A stretch of 64,000 bases of DNA from Duncaniella dubosii (GCF_004803915.1 NZ_CP039396.1:1302001-1366000), one strand, 5' to 3'. Counted from the stretch's first letter, positions 18,369 through 29,325 are shown. Made by a program: numbers and translations. Notes: generated by a model from the letters alone, not told the origin.

Positions 18369-21175
18369 ATGATTCACAAGAAAATATAATTCCGATATTT
18401 CTGGTATCAGTATCGTTCTCGGCTTTGGCTTCTACGGTGTCTGACTCCATTCCCTATGGTCAGCAGGAACTTCAGGCTGCTTTCGGCTATCAGGATACGC
18501 GTGACAGCTATACCGGCGCACAATCATCAGTCAAGGCCGAAGAGATTGATAAATGGAAAGGCTCCTCTCTTGAAAGTGCCATCAGAGGAAAACTTTCAGG
18601 GTGGTATAATGGTGTGATAAGAGGTCAGAGTTCTCCTTTTGCCACAGATGCGCTTTTGGTGCTTGATGGCATCCCTATGCCATTTATCTCACTTGCGGAT
18701 CTTGATCCCACCACTGTTGCCGAAGTCACTATCCTCAAAGATGCGGCAGCTAAAGCTCTTTACGGGCCACAAGGTGCGCAAGGAGTGGTGCTTGTGACAA
18801 CTAAAAAGGGAAAGAACAATTCAATGAATGTCAGCGTCTCGGCAAATGTCGGTATCGAGAAGGCTACGCGCAATCCCGACATGCTCAACGCCTACGGTCA
18901 GGCTCTGCTCCGCAATGCAGCTCTTACAAACGACGGTCTCGTCCCTAAATTCACTGCTTCGCAGCTCAATGCTTTCAAAGACGGCACGGGGACAGACAAC
19001 GACTGGCGCGATATGTATATGGATGACATGCTTTTCCAGAAATACAATGTTCAGGTCGGGGCGGGTTCTGAAAAAGTAAGGTTCTATATTAATGTGGGAT
19101 TTGCTCGTGAATCCGGAAGATATAAGGCTACTTACGATGACAAATATAATCCAGCAGATTATACAAACCGTTTTACCGTGGTCTCGAATCTTGACGTGGA
19201 TATCACTTCATGGATGCGCGCTTTCGCCAATACCAACATAGGTGTACGTCGGGTTAATGCTTCATATCTCGGAGGAACTGAGATTTACAAGCTTCTATAC
19301 ACTACCCCAAATTGGGTTGAGGATGGAGTCCTTCCTGATGGAAGTGTTATCACAAATGAGGGTTATCCAAATCCACTCCAAGGAGCAATCAACTATAGCG
19401 GTGTCAATCAGATGACACGCACAGATCTCGCCGCCAACATCGGTTTTGATCTCAAGCTCGACTTTATTACGAAAGGTCTGTCGTTCAAAGGTATCTTCGG
19501 CTACAGCTCAATCTACAACGGCATCCGTGGAGGCATCCACGATTATGGCCGTGTGGTCTACAATGACAACACTCAGTCCTATGTGCCGTGGGGAAGTAAT
19601 GTCGAGACACCTCTTTCATGGGCCAAGGGTACTACCACAAACTATTATATGGACATTCAGGCCATGTTTAACTACCATCGTATCTTTGCCGAAGACCATT
19701 CGGTCGATGCTCTTGTCCACTACACCTCTGAGGACTATCGCGGTGATGCCGGGAAGTGGTACAACTACGCTTTCATCCTTCCGACTAACCGCATTCAGCT
19801 CGCAGGTGAGGCAAAATATGGCTTCAAGAACCGCTATTTCCTGCAATTTGATTTCAACTACTCAGGCTCTGAGATGATGGCTGAGGGACATCAGTTCCAC
19901 TTCTCGCCGACAGTCTCCGCATCATGGGTTCCTTCGGAAGAAAGCTGGTTTAAGAATGACTATGTGACCTATTTAAAACTCCGTGCGTCATACGGTGGAC
20001 TCTACTATGATTCGCTCAGAGATCAGGATTCCCGCTATTTGTATGACAATATATATCGTGCCTCTGTTGGTGGTATTTCAGGAATCTATTCAGGTTATGG
20101 CGTACTTAATATGCGTCGCGGTAACCTTGGCATCGGTTGGGAAAAATCAAAGCAACAGAATTATGGTTTCGATCTTGGCCTGAGCGATAAGTTCTATCTT
20201 AATTTTGACTACTGGCGTACCAATCAGGAAGGAATCCTACTTCAATCGGAACTCACCCCGACTCTTGGTGGAGTGACGGCTGAGAACCGTCCGTTTATTA
20301 ATTCCGGCAAGGTGTTCAACAACGGTATTGACCTCGGACTTACTTACAGCACTGTGCTTCCCTGTGGTTTGGGTATCACCGCAAACGGTCAGATGGGATG
20401 GAACAAAAATCATTGGGTCAGCGCCGACGAACTTTCTTATGCAGATGCTGGCTATGCCTATCCTTACCGTAAGACCGGTTACTCTATTGGTCAGCAATGG
20501 GGCTATCTTGTTGACGGCTCAAACGGTTCAATCTTCTATAATTCACAAGAAGAGATTGATAATTCCGGTCTGCGCTACACCGGCAAGCAGCCTCGTCCCG
20601 GTGACCTTAAGTTCAAAGACCTCAATTCCGACGGAATCATTGACGAAGGAGACTATGCACCTCTCGCTGGCGTGTATGATATGCCGCGTATCGAATATGG
20701 TGCTTCTGTCCAGCTCGATTATAAAGGTTTTGACCTCTATCTTGATTTCATAGGCGAGGGTGATCGTTCAGTGCTTCTGAACAAGAGCGTTGGTGTGGCT
20801 GAATTTGTTGATGGCCTGACCACCGAAGGTGTCTACATGCCGGTTCATCAGAGCGCTTGGACTCCAGAACGTTATGCGGAAGGGAAGCATATCGGTTTCC
20901 CGGCGTTATCATCCTCGGCATCGTCAAGTCTACAGTCCAATTCGTTCTATGTGTCTAAACTCGACTATCTCCGTCTGCGTAACGCCACTATAGGCTATTC
21001 GCTTCCTGAAAAACTTATCTCGCGTATGGGAATGTCAAAACTTCGCTTCTATGTCTCAGGCCAGAATCTCCTTACATGGGACAACATGGAGTTTGAGGGT
21101 CTTGACCCTGAGGTCACACAAATATATACTAAAGTTTATCGCTCGTTTAATTTCGGCCTTAACATTAACTTCTAA
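18369..21175 (+). CDS. SusC-like TonB-dependent transporter lacking the N-terminal regulatory-like domain
   Basis: Second outer-membrane glycan transporter. The main frame is open from 18320 and overlaps the end of susD, giving an N-terminus with no signal peptide. An ATG at 18369 in another frame becomes a good signal peptide (MIHKKNIIPIFLVSVSFSAL) if one A is added to AAAA at 18381-18384, so this is the likely true start. The plug begins almost at once (VKAEEIDKWKGSSLESAIRG, VTILKDAAAKALYGPQGAQG) and no carboxypeptidase-regulatory-like domain precedes it, unlike the first SusC. The barrel ends in SFNFGLNINF. About 935 residues. Its SusD partner follows after 15 bases. Confidence 0.9.
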
Positions 21176-21190
21176 TTCAGACCTACACCA

Positions 21191-23062
21191 ATGAAACACT
21201 ATATCAGAACCTTCTTGCCGTTCGCCGCACTGGCTGTTGCACTGGCTTCATGTACCGAAATCAATGACTATCCGGACGGTTCTATAAAGTTCGAAGACAT
21301 ATTCCAAAGTGAGATTCAGACTGCCGGCTGGCTAAACAACTGCTATCTGCCAATGACCAGCGCTTCGTTTGGTTCTGCCTATGGAGCAAACAGGTCTTTC
21401 CTTGATGCTGCGACAGACAACGCACACGATGTCGATGATGTTGAGGGCGGTCCGATTTCCCAGTGGAACAACGGTCTTGCCACGATTTCGAATAATCCTC
21501 TAACTGCACTCGACAAGTGGGAAAAGTATTACGAAGGAATTGCCAACTGTAATATACTTATCCACAACATCGACAATGCCTATATCCTTGAAGAAGGTAA
21601 CCGTCTCCGCTACCGGGCCGAAGCTTTTGGTTTGAGAGCCTACTATTATCTTCAGCTTGCCAAGATTTATGGAGGAGTGCCTTTGATTCTCGATCAGAAA
21701 GATGATTCCGAATATGACTACTCAAAGGTGCGGCCTGCAAGTTTCTCTGATGTCGTACGTCAGATTATTTCCGATTGCCGTGAAGTGCTTGCTTGCGATT
21801 ACGTTGACTGGAGATCCGGTTCTTCCGACAGTGACCTGATGCGTATCAACAAGGCTATTGCCAGCGCTATAATGTCGGAAGCCGCTCTCTATGCGGCGTC
21901 TCCTCTCAACAACGACGGTTCGATTTCATGGGCGGATGCTTCCGAAATCTGCAAGACATCTCTTGATGACTGTGTTAGAAACGGCTATGCGCTTTTCACT
22001 ACCGCTCCATCGACATCTAACAATGAGAACCTTATATCAAATTGTGCGTATGACCTTCTTTTCCAGAGAAAGCCTGATGTCAACGGTACGAATGATAAGG
22101 AAACAATACTTGGCATATCGCAGTGCAATGTATGGCAATATAACACAGCTCCTATCCTCTCAGGGCATATTCGTGCCGGATCTTGTCCGTCTCAGGAGCT
22201 GATTGATTCTTACGAAACAATTGACGGTAAACTACCCATCCTCGGCTATTCTGATACCGATCATTTACAGCCAATCATCAATCCGGAAGCGACTCTCTAC
22301 GATGAGGCCGATCCCTACGCCAACCGTGATCCCAGACTAAAGTCCACTGTATACTACAATGGAGCTCATGTACATCTTCTTGATAACCGTCCTCAGCCTA
22401 CCATTTATACAGGGGAAGGCTCGAAATACAATGCCTCGATGACAAATATCCTATATACTCGGACAGGATATTATCTACATAAATATTTCAATATCACATC
22501 ATCGCGCACAGCCCAGATGGACGGTTACTACCGCGTCTATCGTCTTGCAGAGCTTTATCTCAACTATGCTGAGGCTGCCAACGAAGCATCTCTTGCCGAG
22601 ACAGCTCCAAATGAGGCAGTTGATGCAGTCAATACCGTCCGTGTGCGTGTCGGAATGCCGCGTCTTGCCTACGGTATGACCAAGGATGAATTCCGTACTC
22701 GTGTGCGCAATGAGCGTCGCGTAGAGTTGGCTTTTGAGGATCATCGGTTCTTTGATGTCCGTCGTTGGATGCTTCTTGCTGAGACCGGTACTGTCACAGG
22801 TATGCGTCCTGTAGGCGAGACCATCACAAAACTGGCATTCAACTCAAACAATGATCTTGATTTCGACCGCGATGAGAATGGCAACTTTATTCCTGACCCT
22901 GAAAACGGAATAGAATACCGTACATGTACAGGCTATCAGCGTTACGTTGTGAATCATCGCACAGCCACTACTGAAAAATTTCTCCGTTGTCCAGTTCCCG
23001 GCAAGGAAGCGACTGCACTCCAGTCTGCAACCGGCCAAAAATTCCAGAATCCCGGGTGGTAA
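21191..23062 (+). CDS. SusD-like surface glycan-binding lipoprotein (second pair)
   Basis: Partner of the second SusC. It has a lipoprotein signal with Cys21 (VALASC), the YRAEAFGLRAYYYLQLAKIY hallmark segment (residues about 138-157), NKAIASAIMSEAALYAASP, and the C-terminal RVRNERRVELAFEDHRFFDV region. The 623 residues end in GQKFQNPGW. It starts 15 bases after susC. The 197 bases that follow (23063-23259) contain no gene that can be supported and may hold a leader for the next gene. Confidence 0.95.
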   Translation: MKHYIRTFLPFAALAVALASCTEINDYPDGSIKFEDIFQSEIQTAGWLNNCYLPMTSASFGSAYGANRSFLDAATDNAHDVDDVEGGPISQWNNGLATISNNPLTALDKWEKYYEGIANCNILIHNIDNAYILEEGNRLRYRAEAFGLRAYYYLQLAKIYGGVPLILDQKDDSEYDYSKVRPASFSDVVRQIISDCREVLACDYVDWRSGSSDSDLMRINKAIASAIMSEAALYAASPLNNDGSISWADASEICKTSLDDCVRNGYALFTTAPSTSNNENLISNCAYDLLFQRKPDVNGTNDKETILGISQCNVWQYNTAPILSGHIRAGSCPSQELIDSYETIDGKLPILGYSDTDHLQPIINPEATLYDEADPYANRDPRLKSTVYYNGAHVHLLDNRPQPTIYTGEGSKYNASMTNILYTRTGYYLHKYFNITSSRTAQMDGYYRVYRLAELYLNYAEAANEASLAETAPNEAVDAVNTVRVRVGMPRLAYGMTKDEFRTRVRNERRVELAFEDHRFFDVRRWMLLAETGTVTGMRPVGETITKLAFNSNNDLDFDRDENGNFIPDPENGIEYRTCTGYQRYVVNHRTATTEKFLRCPVPGKEATALQSATGQKFQNPGW

Positions 23063-23259
23063 AAAATACTTTCCTGTGATGAATTGATCTATTTTTGATA
23101 GATGTCAAGCAGAAACAGCCTTATGCGATAGATAGGCGCTTCCCTACAGCCATTATTTTACAGAAAAGCTGTTTTGAGAACTTCTGTCAGAAAGCCTCCA
23201 GACCTTAACATCCAAATTAAATTTCTACAAAATCATCATTAACCTTAAAACCAAATCTT

Positions 23260-24438
23260 ATGAAGCTAAAATCTTTACTATCGTTAGCTTGCTTAGCAGC
23301 TACGCTTCAGGCATCAGCCGTCTATCCAATCTATTTCCGTGATTCAGGTAATATTGTCGACAACAAAATCGTTCCGGAAAACGGAGGTCACATGGAGTAT
23401 CCCATTGATGAGAACGGTCAGCCTATTTTTGATGAGGACGGAGCAATCACTGTGACAACCAATGCTTATGCAGATGGCGGTGTATGGCTTCGTACACAGA
23501 AACTCACATCTCCGTGCCCGATGGAGTATACTATTCTCGCTTTTGAGTATAAGACAAACCGTCAGATCAACAACCTTGTTGTTTTCCAGCACGAGTACAA
23601 TAACATCTATATCGATCAGGCTCATGGTCCGTTACTTCTCGTTTCTGACGAGTATCAGACAGTCTATATGCCTATCGCCCGCAATGCACAGTGGGGTAGC
23701 GAAAGTGACTATGCCAAGAACTACTTCTGGATTTCTACCAACGATGCCAACAAGTCGGAAGGTTGGGCGCTCACAGTAAAAAATATTCGTCTTCTTACGA
23801 TTGATGAGGCTACCGCCGAATGCAAGAATCAGGGAGCCGCAGGCGATGTCCTTGATGCGTTCACACTTCCCAATACTGATTTCTCCAAAGACTTTGACCC
23901 GGAGATGGACGGTGGAAGTGATATCTATGTACGTTCGGGCGGTAACCCCGTTCTTCAGTCCTCAAATCTGGTAAAACCACTGCCGGAAGGTTGCACCACA
24001 TTCTGTTTTGACTATAAGCTGACAGGTAATTCTTTCGCTCCGAAAGTATATCTCCACAAGAAACCGGATTATTCGGAAATGACACCGGTGCCTACGTCAG
24101 AGATGCTCGAAGGTACGCCTGAGGACGAAATCTATGAAGCAGAATGGAAGACTATAAAATTTGACCTTTCGAAAGAGATTGATCAAATTGGTTTCGGTTC
24201 GGTGTTCGGAAGCAATCATTTCCTTTGGGTACAGTGCATCGATCTTCCTGAATCTTCGATGCTTTGGATTAAGAATGTCCGCTGGATTAATGCGACTCAG
24301 TCAGCTATCGAAGATGTTACAATCGAAGCTGAACGTCCTGCCGACAACCGTATCTTCAACATTATGGGCGTAGAATGCAAAGCTCCTCTTGCTCCGGGTA
24401 TCTATATCCAGAATGGCAAGAAGTTTATTGTAAAATAA
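23260..24438 (+). CDS. Secreted beta-sandwich protein with Por/T9SS-like tail
   Basis: Not assigned to a named family. The 392 residues have a signal peptide (1 to about 20), two tandem regions that look like carbohydrate-binding-type beta-sandwiches (about 25-185, ending WALTVKNIRLLTIDE; about 205-345, ending MLWIKNVRWINA), and a C-terminal tail (ADNRIFNIMGVECKAPLAPG, then IYIQNGKKFIVK) resembling a Por/T9SS sorting domain. The same kind of sandwich and nearly the same tail occur in the split gene at 24575-27309. Its position directly after the SusC/SusD pairs is where surface glycan-binding proteins usually lie, so a binding role is inferred. No catalytic motif was seen. Confidence 0.75.
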   Translation: MKLKSLLSLACLAATLQASAVYPIYFRDSGNIVDNKIVPENGGHMEYPIDENGQPIFDEDGAITVTTNAYADGGVWLRTQKLTSPCPMEYTILAFEYKTNRQINNLVVFQHEYNNIYIDQAHGPLLLVSDEYQTVYMPIARNAQWGSESDYAKNYFWISTNDANKSEGWALTVKNIRLLTIDEATAECKNQGAAGDVLDAFTLPNTDFSKDFDPEMDGGSDIYVRSGGNPVLQSSNLVKPLPEGCTTFCFDYKLTGNSFAPKVYLHKKPDYSEMTPVPTSEMLEGTPEDEIYEAEWKTIKFDLSKEIDQIGFGSVFGSNHFLWVQCIDLPESSMLWIKNVRWINATQSAIEDVTIEAERPADNRIFNIMGVECKAPLAPGIYIQNGKKFIVK

Positions 24439-24485
24439 GTCCGTATATGAGGCTGTCGATTGAATAATAAGCCAAATCAAATCTT

Positions 24486-24544
24486 ATCGGGTGGAAGAAC
24501 AATAAGATCCCATTTTGTTTTAGGTTCTTCTACCCGATATTTTT
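24486..24544 (+). terminator. Candidate Rho-independent terminator
   Basis: Arms 24486-24500 and 24524-24538 form a 15-base stem with one mismatch, followed by a run of T (ATTTTTT). It separates the beta-sandwich protein from the next gene. Confidence 0.7.
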
Positions 24545-24574
24545 TAAAATTCTACCTCCTAACAAACAGACCCC

Positions 24575-26707
24575 ATGAAAATCAGATTGTTTTTAATGAC
24601 CTTAGTCATTTCTTTGTCATTTGTTTCAATGGCACAGGGTTATCCTATGAAGATTTCTGAGATTCCGCTTACGTCCGGATTTTCGTCAGATTATGATCCA
24701 GAGACGGATACATGGACTCTTACATGCGAGACAAATGACGGTGGCGCTTATCTTCCTGTTATACGTCTTAATACTATCACAGAGCAAGTGCCTGACCAAT
24801 ATACATCACTGTGTTTCGATTATCGTTCGACCGACGATATTAATACGATTGATATGGTCATGTATAAAGTTTTCTTAGGTTCTGCTACGAGAACATACGA
24901 ATTTGATCGGACAATGAAAGCTACGGATGAGTGGAAGACTTTCCGTGTTGATCTTGCTGCGCAGCGTACGGCAACCACTGTCCGTTTCCTTAATAAAGCA
25001 GGTCAATATCAGGATATACGTTTCCTTGGTCTTCCGGTAGGAGGCGCTATTCAGATTCGGAATATCCGATATGATGTAAATGAATTTCCCTTCAAAGATT
25101 TAAGTATCAGCTATGAGGGTGAGAGTCTCATTGAAGCCGAGGATTTCAATGGGGCAGCTGATACTAAGGCCGGTCATTCGTCTCGTCATAACCAGTTGCC
25201 GGAACTTAACACTTTCTATACACATCCGACAGGAAAATATTTCCCTATCTACGCTTGGGGTTCTGTCGATTTTGAAGGTGGAAAAGGAGATGAAGCTCCG
25301 GCTTTCCTCCAAAAGCAATATCAGGAGCTTTGGGATTGTGGTTTTACGATTACTCAGGGAACTGCATGGCCCGGTGTCGACAAGGCTTTCCTTTTCGACG
25401 GTCAAGAAATCAACGGCGTAAAAATTAATCTCCGTGAGGGCACAGAGCTAAGTATGATATGTAAGGCCGGTTTAAGCAACTATAGTGAAATACAATCGAC
25501 TGTCAGCTCGGTCAAGAGTTCCGACCGGCTTGGCGGATGGTTCATAATGGATGAGCCTCATCGCAAGCATTTCCCACAGATGACGCAGAAAGTCAACTGG
25601 ATACGTGAGTTTGATACCGAACATATCCTGTATGGAAATCTCTTGAATATCAGTACAGATATGTCTGCAATCGGTTTCACTAGTTACGATGAGTATGTCC
25701 ACACCTTTATGCGTGAGGTCGGGACAGGATTTATTAGCTACGATTACTATCCGGTCCGTCAGTATGATGATACTAAAGAGATCTATATCGAACCCGATTT
25801 CTTTAATAATCTTGAGATTGTTTCGAAGCTTGCAAAGTATTACCATACATCTTTCTGGGCTTTTGCCCATTCTGTCGCATCCAACTGTGGAAAAGCAGGT
25901 GTGTCATATCCTACACCTGAAGAGAACCACATGCGTGTCCAGATTTTCGGTAATCTTGCCTATGGCGCTCAGGGTGTGCAGTATTTTACTTATAAGTGCC
26001 CTAATCCATATGATGGCTATACATATTACGACGCTCCGATTGATGTCAACAACGAGAAGACACCTGTATGGTACATGGTTCAGAATATCAATCGTGATAT
26101 CCATGCTCTCACTTGGGTATTTCTTGGTGCAGAATTCCTAAGGGCAGGCCATACTAACGCCGAAACACCTGTCGGGTGTACACGTCTGACTAAGGATATG
26201 CTTCCGGACGGTATTAATTCTGTGACTTCTGACGGACAGGGCGTATGTGTCTCGCTGCTTAAAAATGGGAAGAACCTTTTCATGATGGTGCTCAACGGAG
26301 ACATCCACAACGCTCAGAAAGTCACTGTCGAAAAAGAAATAGCTGTCAAGCGCGTCCTTATGGATGGCACTACCGAGGCTGAGGCTGCCGGTTCGAAGGA
26401 ATATGAGCTTACGCCCGGACATTTCGTACTCTATCTCGTCAGCGAGGATGAGCCCGAGACCGAAGTGGCCGATGTCCCCTTCTACGAAACTTCTGATTAC
26501 CGCGACGATGCTGATGATGTGTTCATCACTCCTGACCAGAATGCCTCTGGCGGTCACTACATATCTGCAATGGGCGATCCGCGTTGGAACGGTTACTCGG
26601 TAATTCTGCCAACTAACGGAGACCGTACTATCTCACGCGAGGAAGCAATCTCCAACTGGGTGCTGTGTTTAACTATACGATTACAGTCCCGGTTGATATG
26701 GATGTAG
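24575..26707 (+). CDS. TIM-barrel glycosidase-like protein, N-terminal part, frameshifted
   Basis: Secreted protein with a signal peptide (1 to about 23), a beta-sandwich like that of the preceding gene (about 27-165), and a TIM-barrel-like catalytic region (about 185-560). The barrel shows GGWFIMDEPHRKHFP, FISYDYYPVRQY, FWAFAHSVAS and GNLAYGAQGVQYFTYKCP, resembling GH42-type and related clan-A barrels. The Glu in MDEP is a candidate catalytic acid, but the family was not identified. Homology breaks at SNW near 26658. Adding one G to GGG at 26658-26660 gives SNWGAVFNYT and joins the frame at 26665-27309. The joined protein is about 910 residues. Confidence 0.75.
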   Translation: MKIRLFLMTLVISLSFVSMAQGYPMKISEIPLTSGFSSDYDPETDTWTLTCETNDGGAYLPVIRLNTITEQVPDQYTSLCFDYRSTDDINTIDMVMYKVFLGSATRTYEFDRTMKATDEWKTFRVDLAAQRTATTVRFLNKAGQYQDIRFLGLPVGGAIQIRNIRYDVNEFPFKDLSISYEGESLIEAEDFNGAADTKAGHSSRHNQLPELNTFYTHPTGKYFPIYAWGSVDFEGGKGDEAPAFLQKQYQELWDCGFTITQGTAWPGVDKAFLFDGQEINGVKINLREGTELSMICKAGLSNYSEIQSTVSSVKSSDRLGGWFIMDEPHRKHFPQMTQKVNWIREFDTEHILYGNLLNISTDMSAIGFTSYDEYVHTFMREVGTGFISYDYYPVRQYDDTKEIYIEPDFFNNLEIVSKLAKYYHTSFWAFAHSVASNCGKAGVSYPTPEENHMRVQIFGNLAYGAQGVQYFTYKCPNPYDGYTYYDAPIDVNNEKTPVWYMVQNINRDIHALTWVFLGAEFLRAGHTNAETPVGCTRLTKDMLPDGINSVTSDGQGVCVSLLKNGKNLFMMVLNGDIHNAQKVTVEKEIAVKRVLMDGTTEAEAAGSKEYELTPGHFVLYLVSEDEPETEVADVPFYETSDYRDDADDVFITPDQNASGGHYISAMGDPRWNGYSVILPTNGDRTISREEAISNWVLCLTIRLQSRLIWM

Positions 26708-27309
26708 ATATTTCAGTGAAGCATGCCGTACCTTGGAGTGAATACGGACGTGTTGCGTCCATAGGTGTGGAACCCGGATATCAGTATGCCATTGACGGGA
26801 ATCCGGCTCTTAATTGGCCTAAGCAATATGCGGCATCGATGACCCTTGCAATTGACGGCAACGAGCTTACTCCTTTCAATCAGCCTTTGCGACCGTCAGT
26901 CCCAGCCGTTTTCAGTGAGGATGGAGCAGAGTTTGATGCAATCCTTGGAGATAAAGACCGTTGGATTCCGACTAAAGAAGCAGATGGCTCTGTGTCGAAT
27001 GTGCTTTACTTCTGGCCTGAATCAGGTAGTGATGACGGTCTTACATCAGTCTACAACGAAACTCCTGACTATCGCGATGTGAAACTGAAGGCCGGAACAT
27101 ATAAGCTGACCGTTACTTCGCTTTGCTATCCTTGGCATTTCGATAATCTGCGGATCACTCCGGCCGGTGTTCAGAGTGGCATTGACATAATAGAGACTGA
27201 CGGGCGTGCTGTTGATAACCGCATTTTCAATCTCTTGGGCATCGAATGCCGTGGACCTCTTGCTCCGGGTATCTATATCCGTAACGGTAAGAAATTCATA
27301 GTGAAATAA
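26665..27309 (+). CDS. TIM-barrel glycosidase-like protein, C-terminal part with Por/T9SS-like tail
   Basis: Continuation of 24575-26707 in another frame after a probable one-base loss. It holds beta-rich accessory regions (AIDGNPALNWPKQYAASMTL, YRDVKLKAGTYKLTVTSL) and a tail DNRIFNLLGIECRGPLAPG, then IYIRNGKKFIVK, almost the same as that of the protein at 23260-24438. It lacks its own signal peptide. The conserved tail implies that the joined protein and the 23260 protein share an export or surface-anchoring route. Confidence 0.8.
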   Translation: MFNYTITVPVDMDVDISVKHAVPWSEYGRVASIGVEPGYQYAIDGNPALNWPKQYAASMTLAIDGNELTPFNQPLRPSVPAVFSEDGAEFDAILGDKDRWIPTKEADGSVSNVLYFWPESGSDDGLTSVYNETPDYRDVKLKAGTYKLTVTSLCYPWHFDNLRITPAGVQSGIDIIETDGRAVDNRIFNLLGIECRGPLAPGIYIRNGKKFIVK

Positions 27310-27428
27310 ACGGTTGAAAAATCCGGGCTCTTTTATAGGCAGAAGGGCATAATGCGCTATTCAAAGCCTTTATGCTCCTCTGTCGTTTTTACAGTTTGGA
27401 AACAGTTACTTTTGAATATAGAATAGTT

Positions 27429-29282
27429 ATGAGAATTAATAAATGTCTGTTTAGTGTCGTTGTCGGATTCTTGTTCATGTTTCCGCCATCTCTCAGGTCT
27501 GAGAATGTGACTATTGACGACAAATCCTATCAGATGGATCGTTTGATTGAGCGGCGCATTGGCCCGGGGACAACTTATCTGCGTCTTCGTTTGCCTGAGA
27601 TTCCTCTCAACGTTAATATGGTTATTGCTGATATGACGAATGAGTATGTCCGTGTTGAAAACTCTGTGGCCAATGAAAGCGCCAAAGGAACTGAAAAGAT
27701 TGTCTCGGCTGCCATGCGCTTGTCAGAATCCGAACATAGGGTGATTGCCGGGCAGAATGCCAACTTCTGGGCTGTAAGTTCGCAGAGTCCTGACGGTAAG
27801 CTGTTTTCATCGCAGACACGTAATGTCTCCATACGAAATGGCAAGATGGTTACCGAATGCAATATGGCTTCAGAGATGGCCTTTGGCGGTCCGCTTCAGG
27901 TGACAGGACTGATGGGCATATCGCCTGATAAGGAAATATATATAGACTATTGTCAACCTTCCATGGTGATACGTGTCAATGACGGGATTGCTCTGTATAA
28001 CGTTAGCCAGTGCAATAAGGGTGTGCATCCGGATGAAATCGGGATTTATAATAGTTTTTATGGCTCAGACACGAAATTTAGCCCAATTTCGTCGGAGCTT
28101 GATGCAAATGGCTTCTATCGGTTGGCTGAAGGTGGAGATGCGACAGAAGTAATTCTGGATATTGCTGACGGTGAGGAGTGGATGGGGGGCCGCTTCATAG
28201 ACTTTATCGTCAAGGAAATCCGTACTGATGCAGGATTCGGGACACTTGGCAATCATGATCTTGCCATAGTCGGACGTGGAAATGGACGGACAAAGCTTGC
28301 CAATGTCAAGGTGGGCGATAGGGTGGCACTTAAATACACCTTTCGTTTTTCTCCATCTTCCTCGTCGGTCTATCCACTTGTGGAGACAGCTATCGGCGGC
28401 AATCTGCTTATGATGCGTGATGGAGAGGTTCTCTCTCGGTGCAATGCGGCTGATTATGATAGCATGACCTATCCCCGTTCGCTATACGGTACGTCGGACG
28501 ATCACAAGACTCTTTATATGATGGTTATTGACAAATCGACTGATCCTGTCTACGGTAAATCGGCAGGCCTAAGCACGGCTAAGGCTGCGCAGATTGCACG
28601 TCATTTCGGATGTGCCTACATGATGCAGTGCGACGGTGGAGGTTCGGCTGAAATGTATGTTACAGACAGAATTGTCAATAAGACAACAGAGAATACGCCT
28701 CGTGCAGTTGCCAATTGCCTCATGGTCTTTGACGATTCTCCGGCTGATTCTGAAATATCAAGAATAGAAATAGATTATCCTGAAGAGATTGTCTCGCTTC
28801 CCCTTGGAGCTACATTCGAGCCTCGGATTCTTGCCTATAACCGTTACGATTCGTTACTTGACACAATACCTGATTATACTCTTGTATGTTCTGACGGCGT
28901 TGGTGTTGTCGATGGCTGTGGATTTATAGCATCCGACACTCCGGCATTCGGTACGCTTACTGTTGTTTGCGGTGAGAAAAGTGTGACACGTCAGATCTCA
29001 GTAGGAGGTGCGTTGTCATCCATCGGAAGCATTGCTTCAGACAATACTGACAGTGTTCTGAAGCTGACACCGCGTATGGTTCTTCCCGGCAGAAATGTCG
29101 GTCTTAAATGTCCGTTTATGTCAGCTGTTGAGATATACAATATCTCGGGTCAACTTTTGTCGCGTCATTCAGTGCCGGATTTGGATAGCTTTACAATTGC
29201 CGCGCCACAAAATCCGGGTCTCTATATCGTGACGGCTGTAACCGGTAGAGGCCGTTTTTCCCAATGTCTGGTGGTAGGATAG
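27429..29282 (+). CDS. Secreted phosphodiester glycosidase (NAGPA-like)
   Basis: The family (phosphodiester glycosidase, relatives of uncovering enzyme and bacterial YceG/EpsL-type proteins) cleaves sugar-1-phosphodiester bonds. The frame is open from 27372, but the ATG at 27429 gives a proper signal peptide (MRINKCLFSVVVGFLFMFPP). The catalytic domain spans about 50-450: HRVIAGQNANFWAVS, VETAIGGNLLMMRDG, KTLYMMVID, CAYMMQCDGGGSAEMYV and TPRAVANCLMVF are typical. A C-terminal tail (AVEIYNISGQLLSRH through NPGLYIVTAVTG) is Por/T9SS-like. It lies between the glycosidase and a phosphatase, suggesting that the PUL substrate carries phosphate in diester linkage (inference). Confidence 0.82.
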   Translation: MRINKCLFSVVVGFLFMFPPSLRSENVTIDDKSYQMDRLIERRIGPGTTYLRLRLPEIPLNVNMVIADMTNEYVRVENSVANESAKGTEKIVSAAMRLSESEHRVIAGQNANFWAVSSQSPDGKLFSSQTRNVSIRNGKMVTECNMASEMAFGGPLQVTGLMGISPDKEIYIDYCQPSMVIRVNDGIALYNVSQCNKGVHPDEIGIYNSFYGSDTKFSPISSELDANGFYRLAEGGDATEVILDIADGEEWMGGRFIDFIVKEIRTDAGFGTLGNHDLAIVGRGNGRTKLANVKVGDRVALKYTFRFSPSSSSVYPLVETAIGGNLLMMRDGEVLSRCNAADYDSMTYPRSLYGTSDDHKTLYMMVIDKSTDPVYGKSAGLSTAKAAQIARHFGCAYMMQCDGGGSAEMYVTDRIVNKTTENTPRAVANCLMVFDDSPADSEISRIEIDYPEEIVSLPLGATFEPRILAYNRYDSLLDTIPDYTLVCSDGVGVVDGCGFIASDTPAFGTLTVVCGEKSVTRQISVGGALSSIGSIASDNTDSVLKLTPRMVLPGRNVGLKCPFMSAVEIYNISGQLLSRHSVPDLDSFTIAAPQNPGLYIVTAVTGRGRFSQCLVVG

Positions 29283-29325
29283 TCTCTATATAAGTCAAGT
29301 AGTTAATATTAAATCTGATAGCTTT

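Noticed and set aside
27310..27428. Possible terminator between the glycosidase-like gene and the phosphodiester glycosidase
   Set aside because: Only weak, short complementarity (GGGCATAA with TTATGCTC) and no T run.
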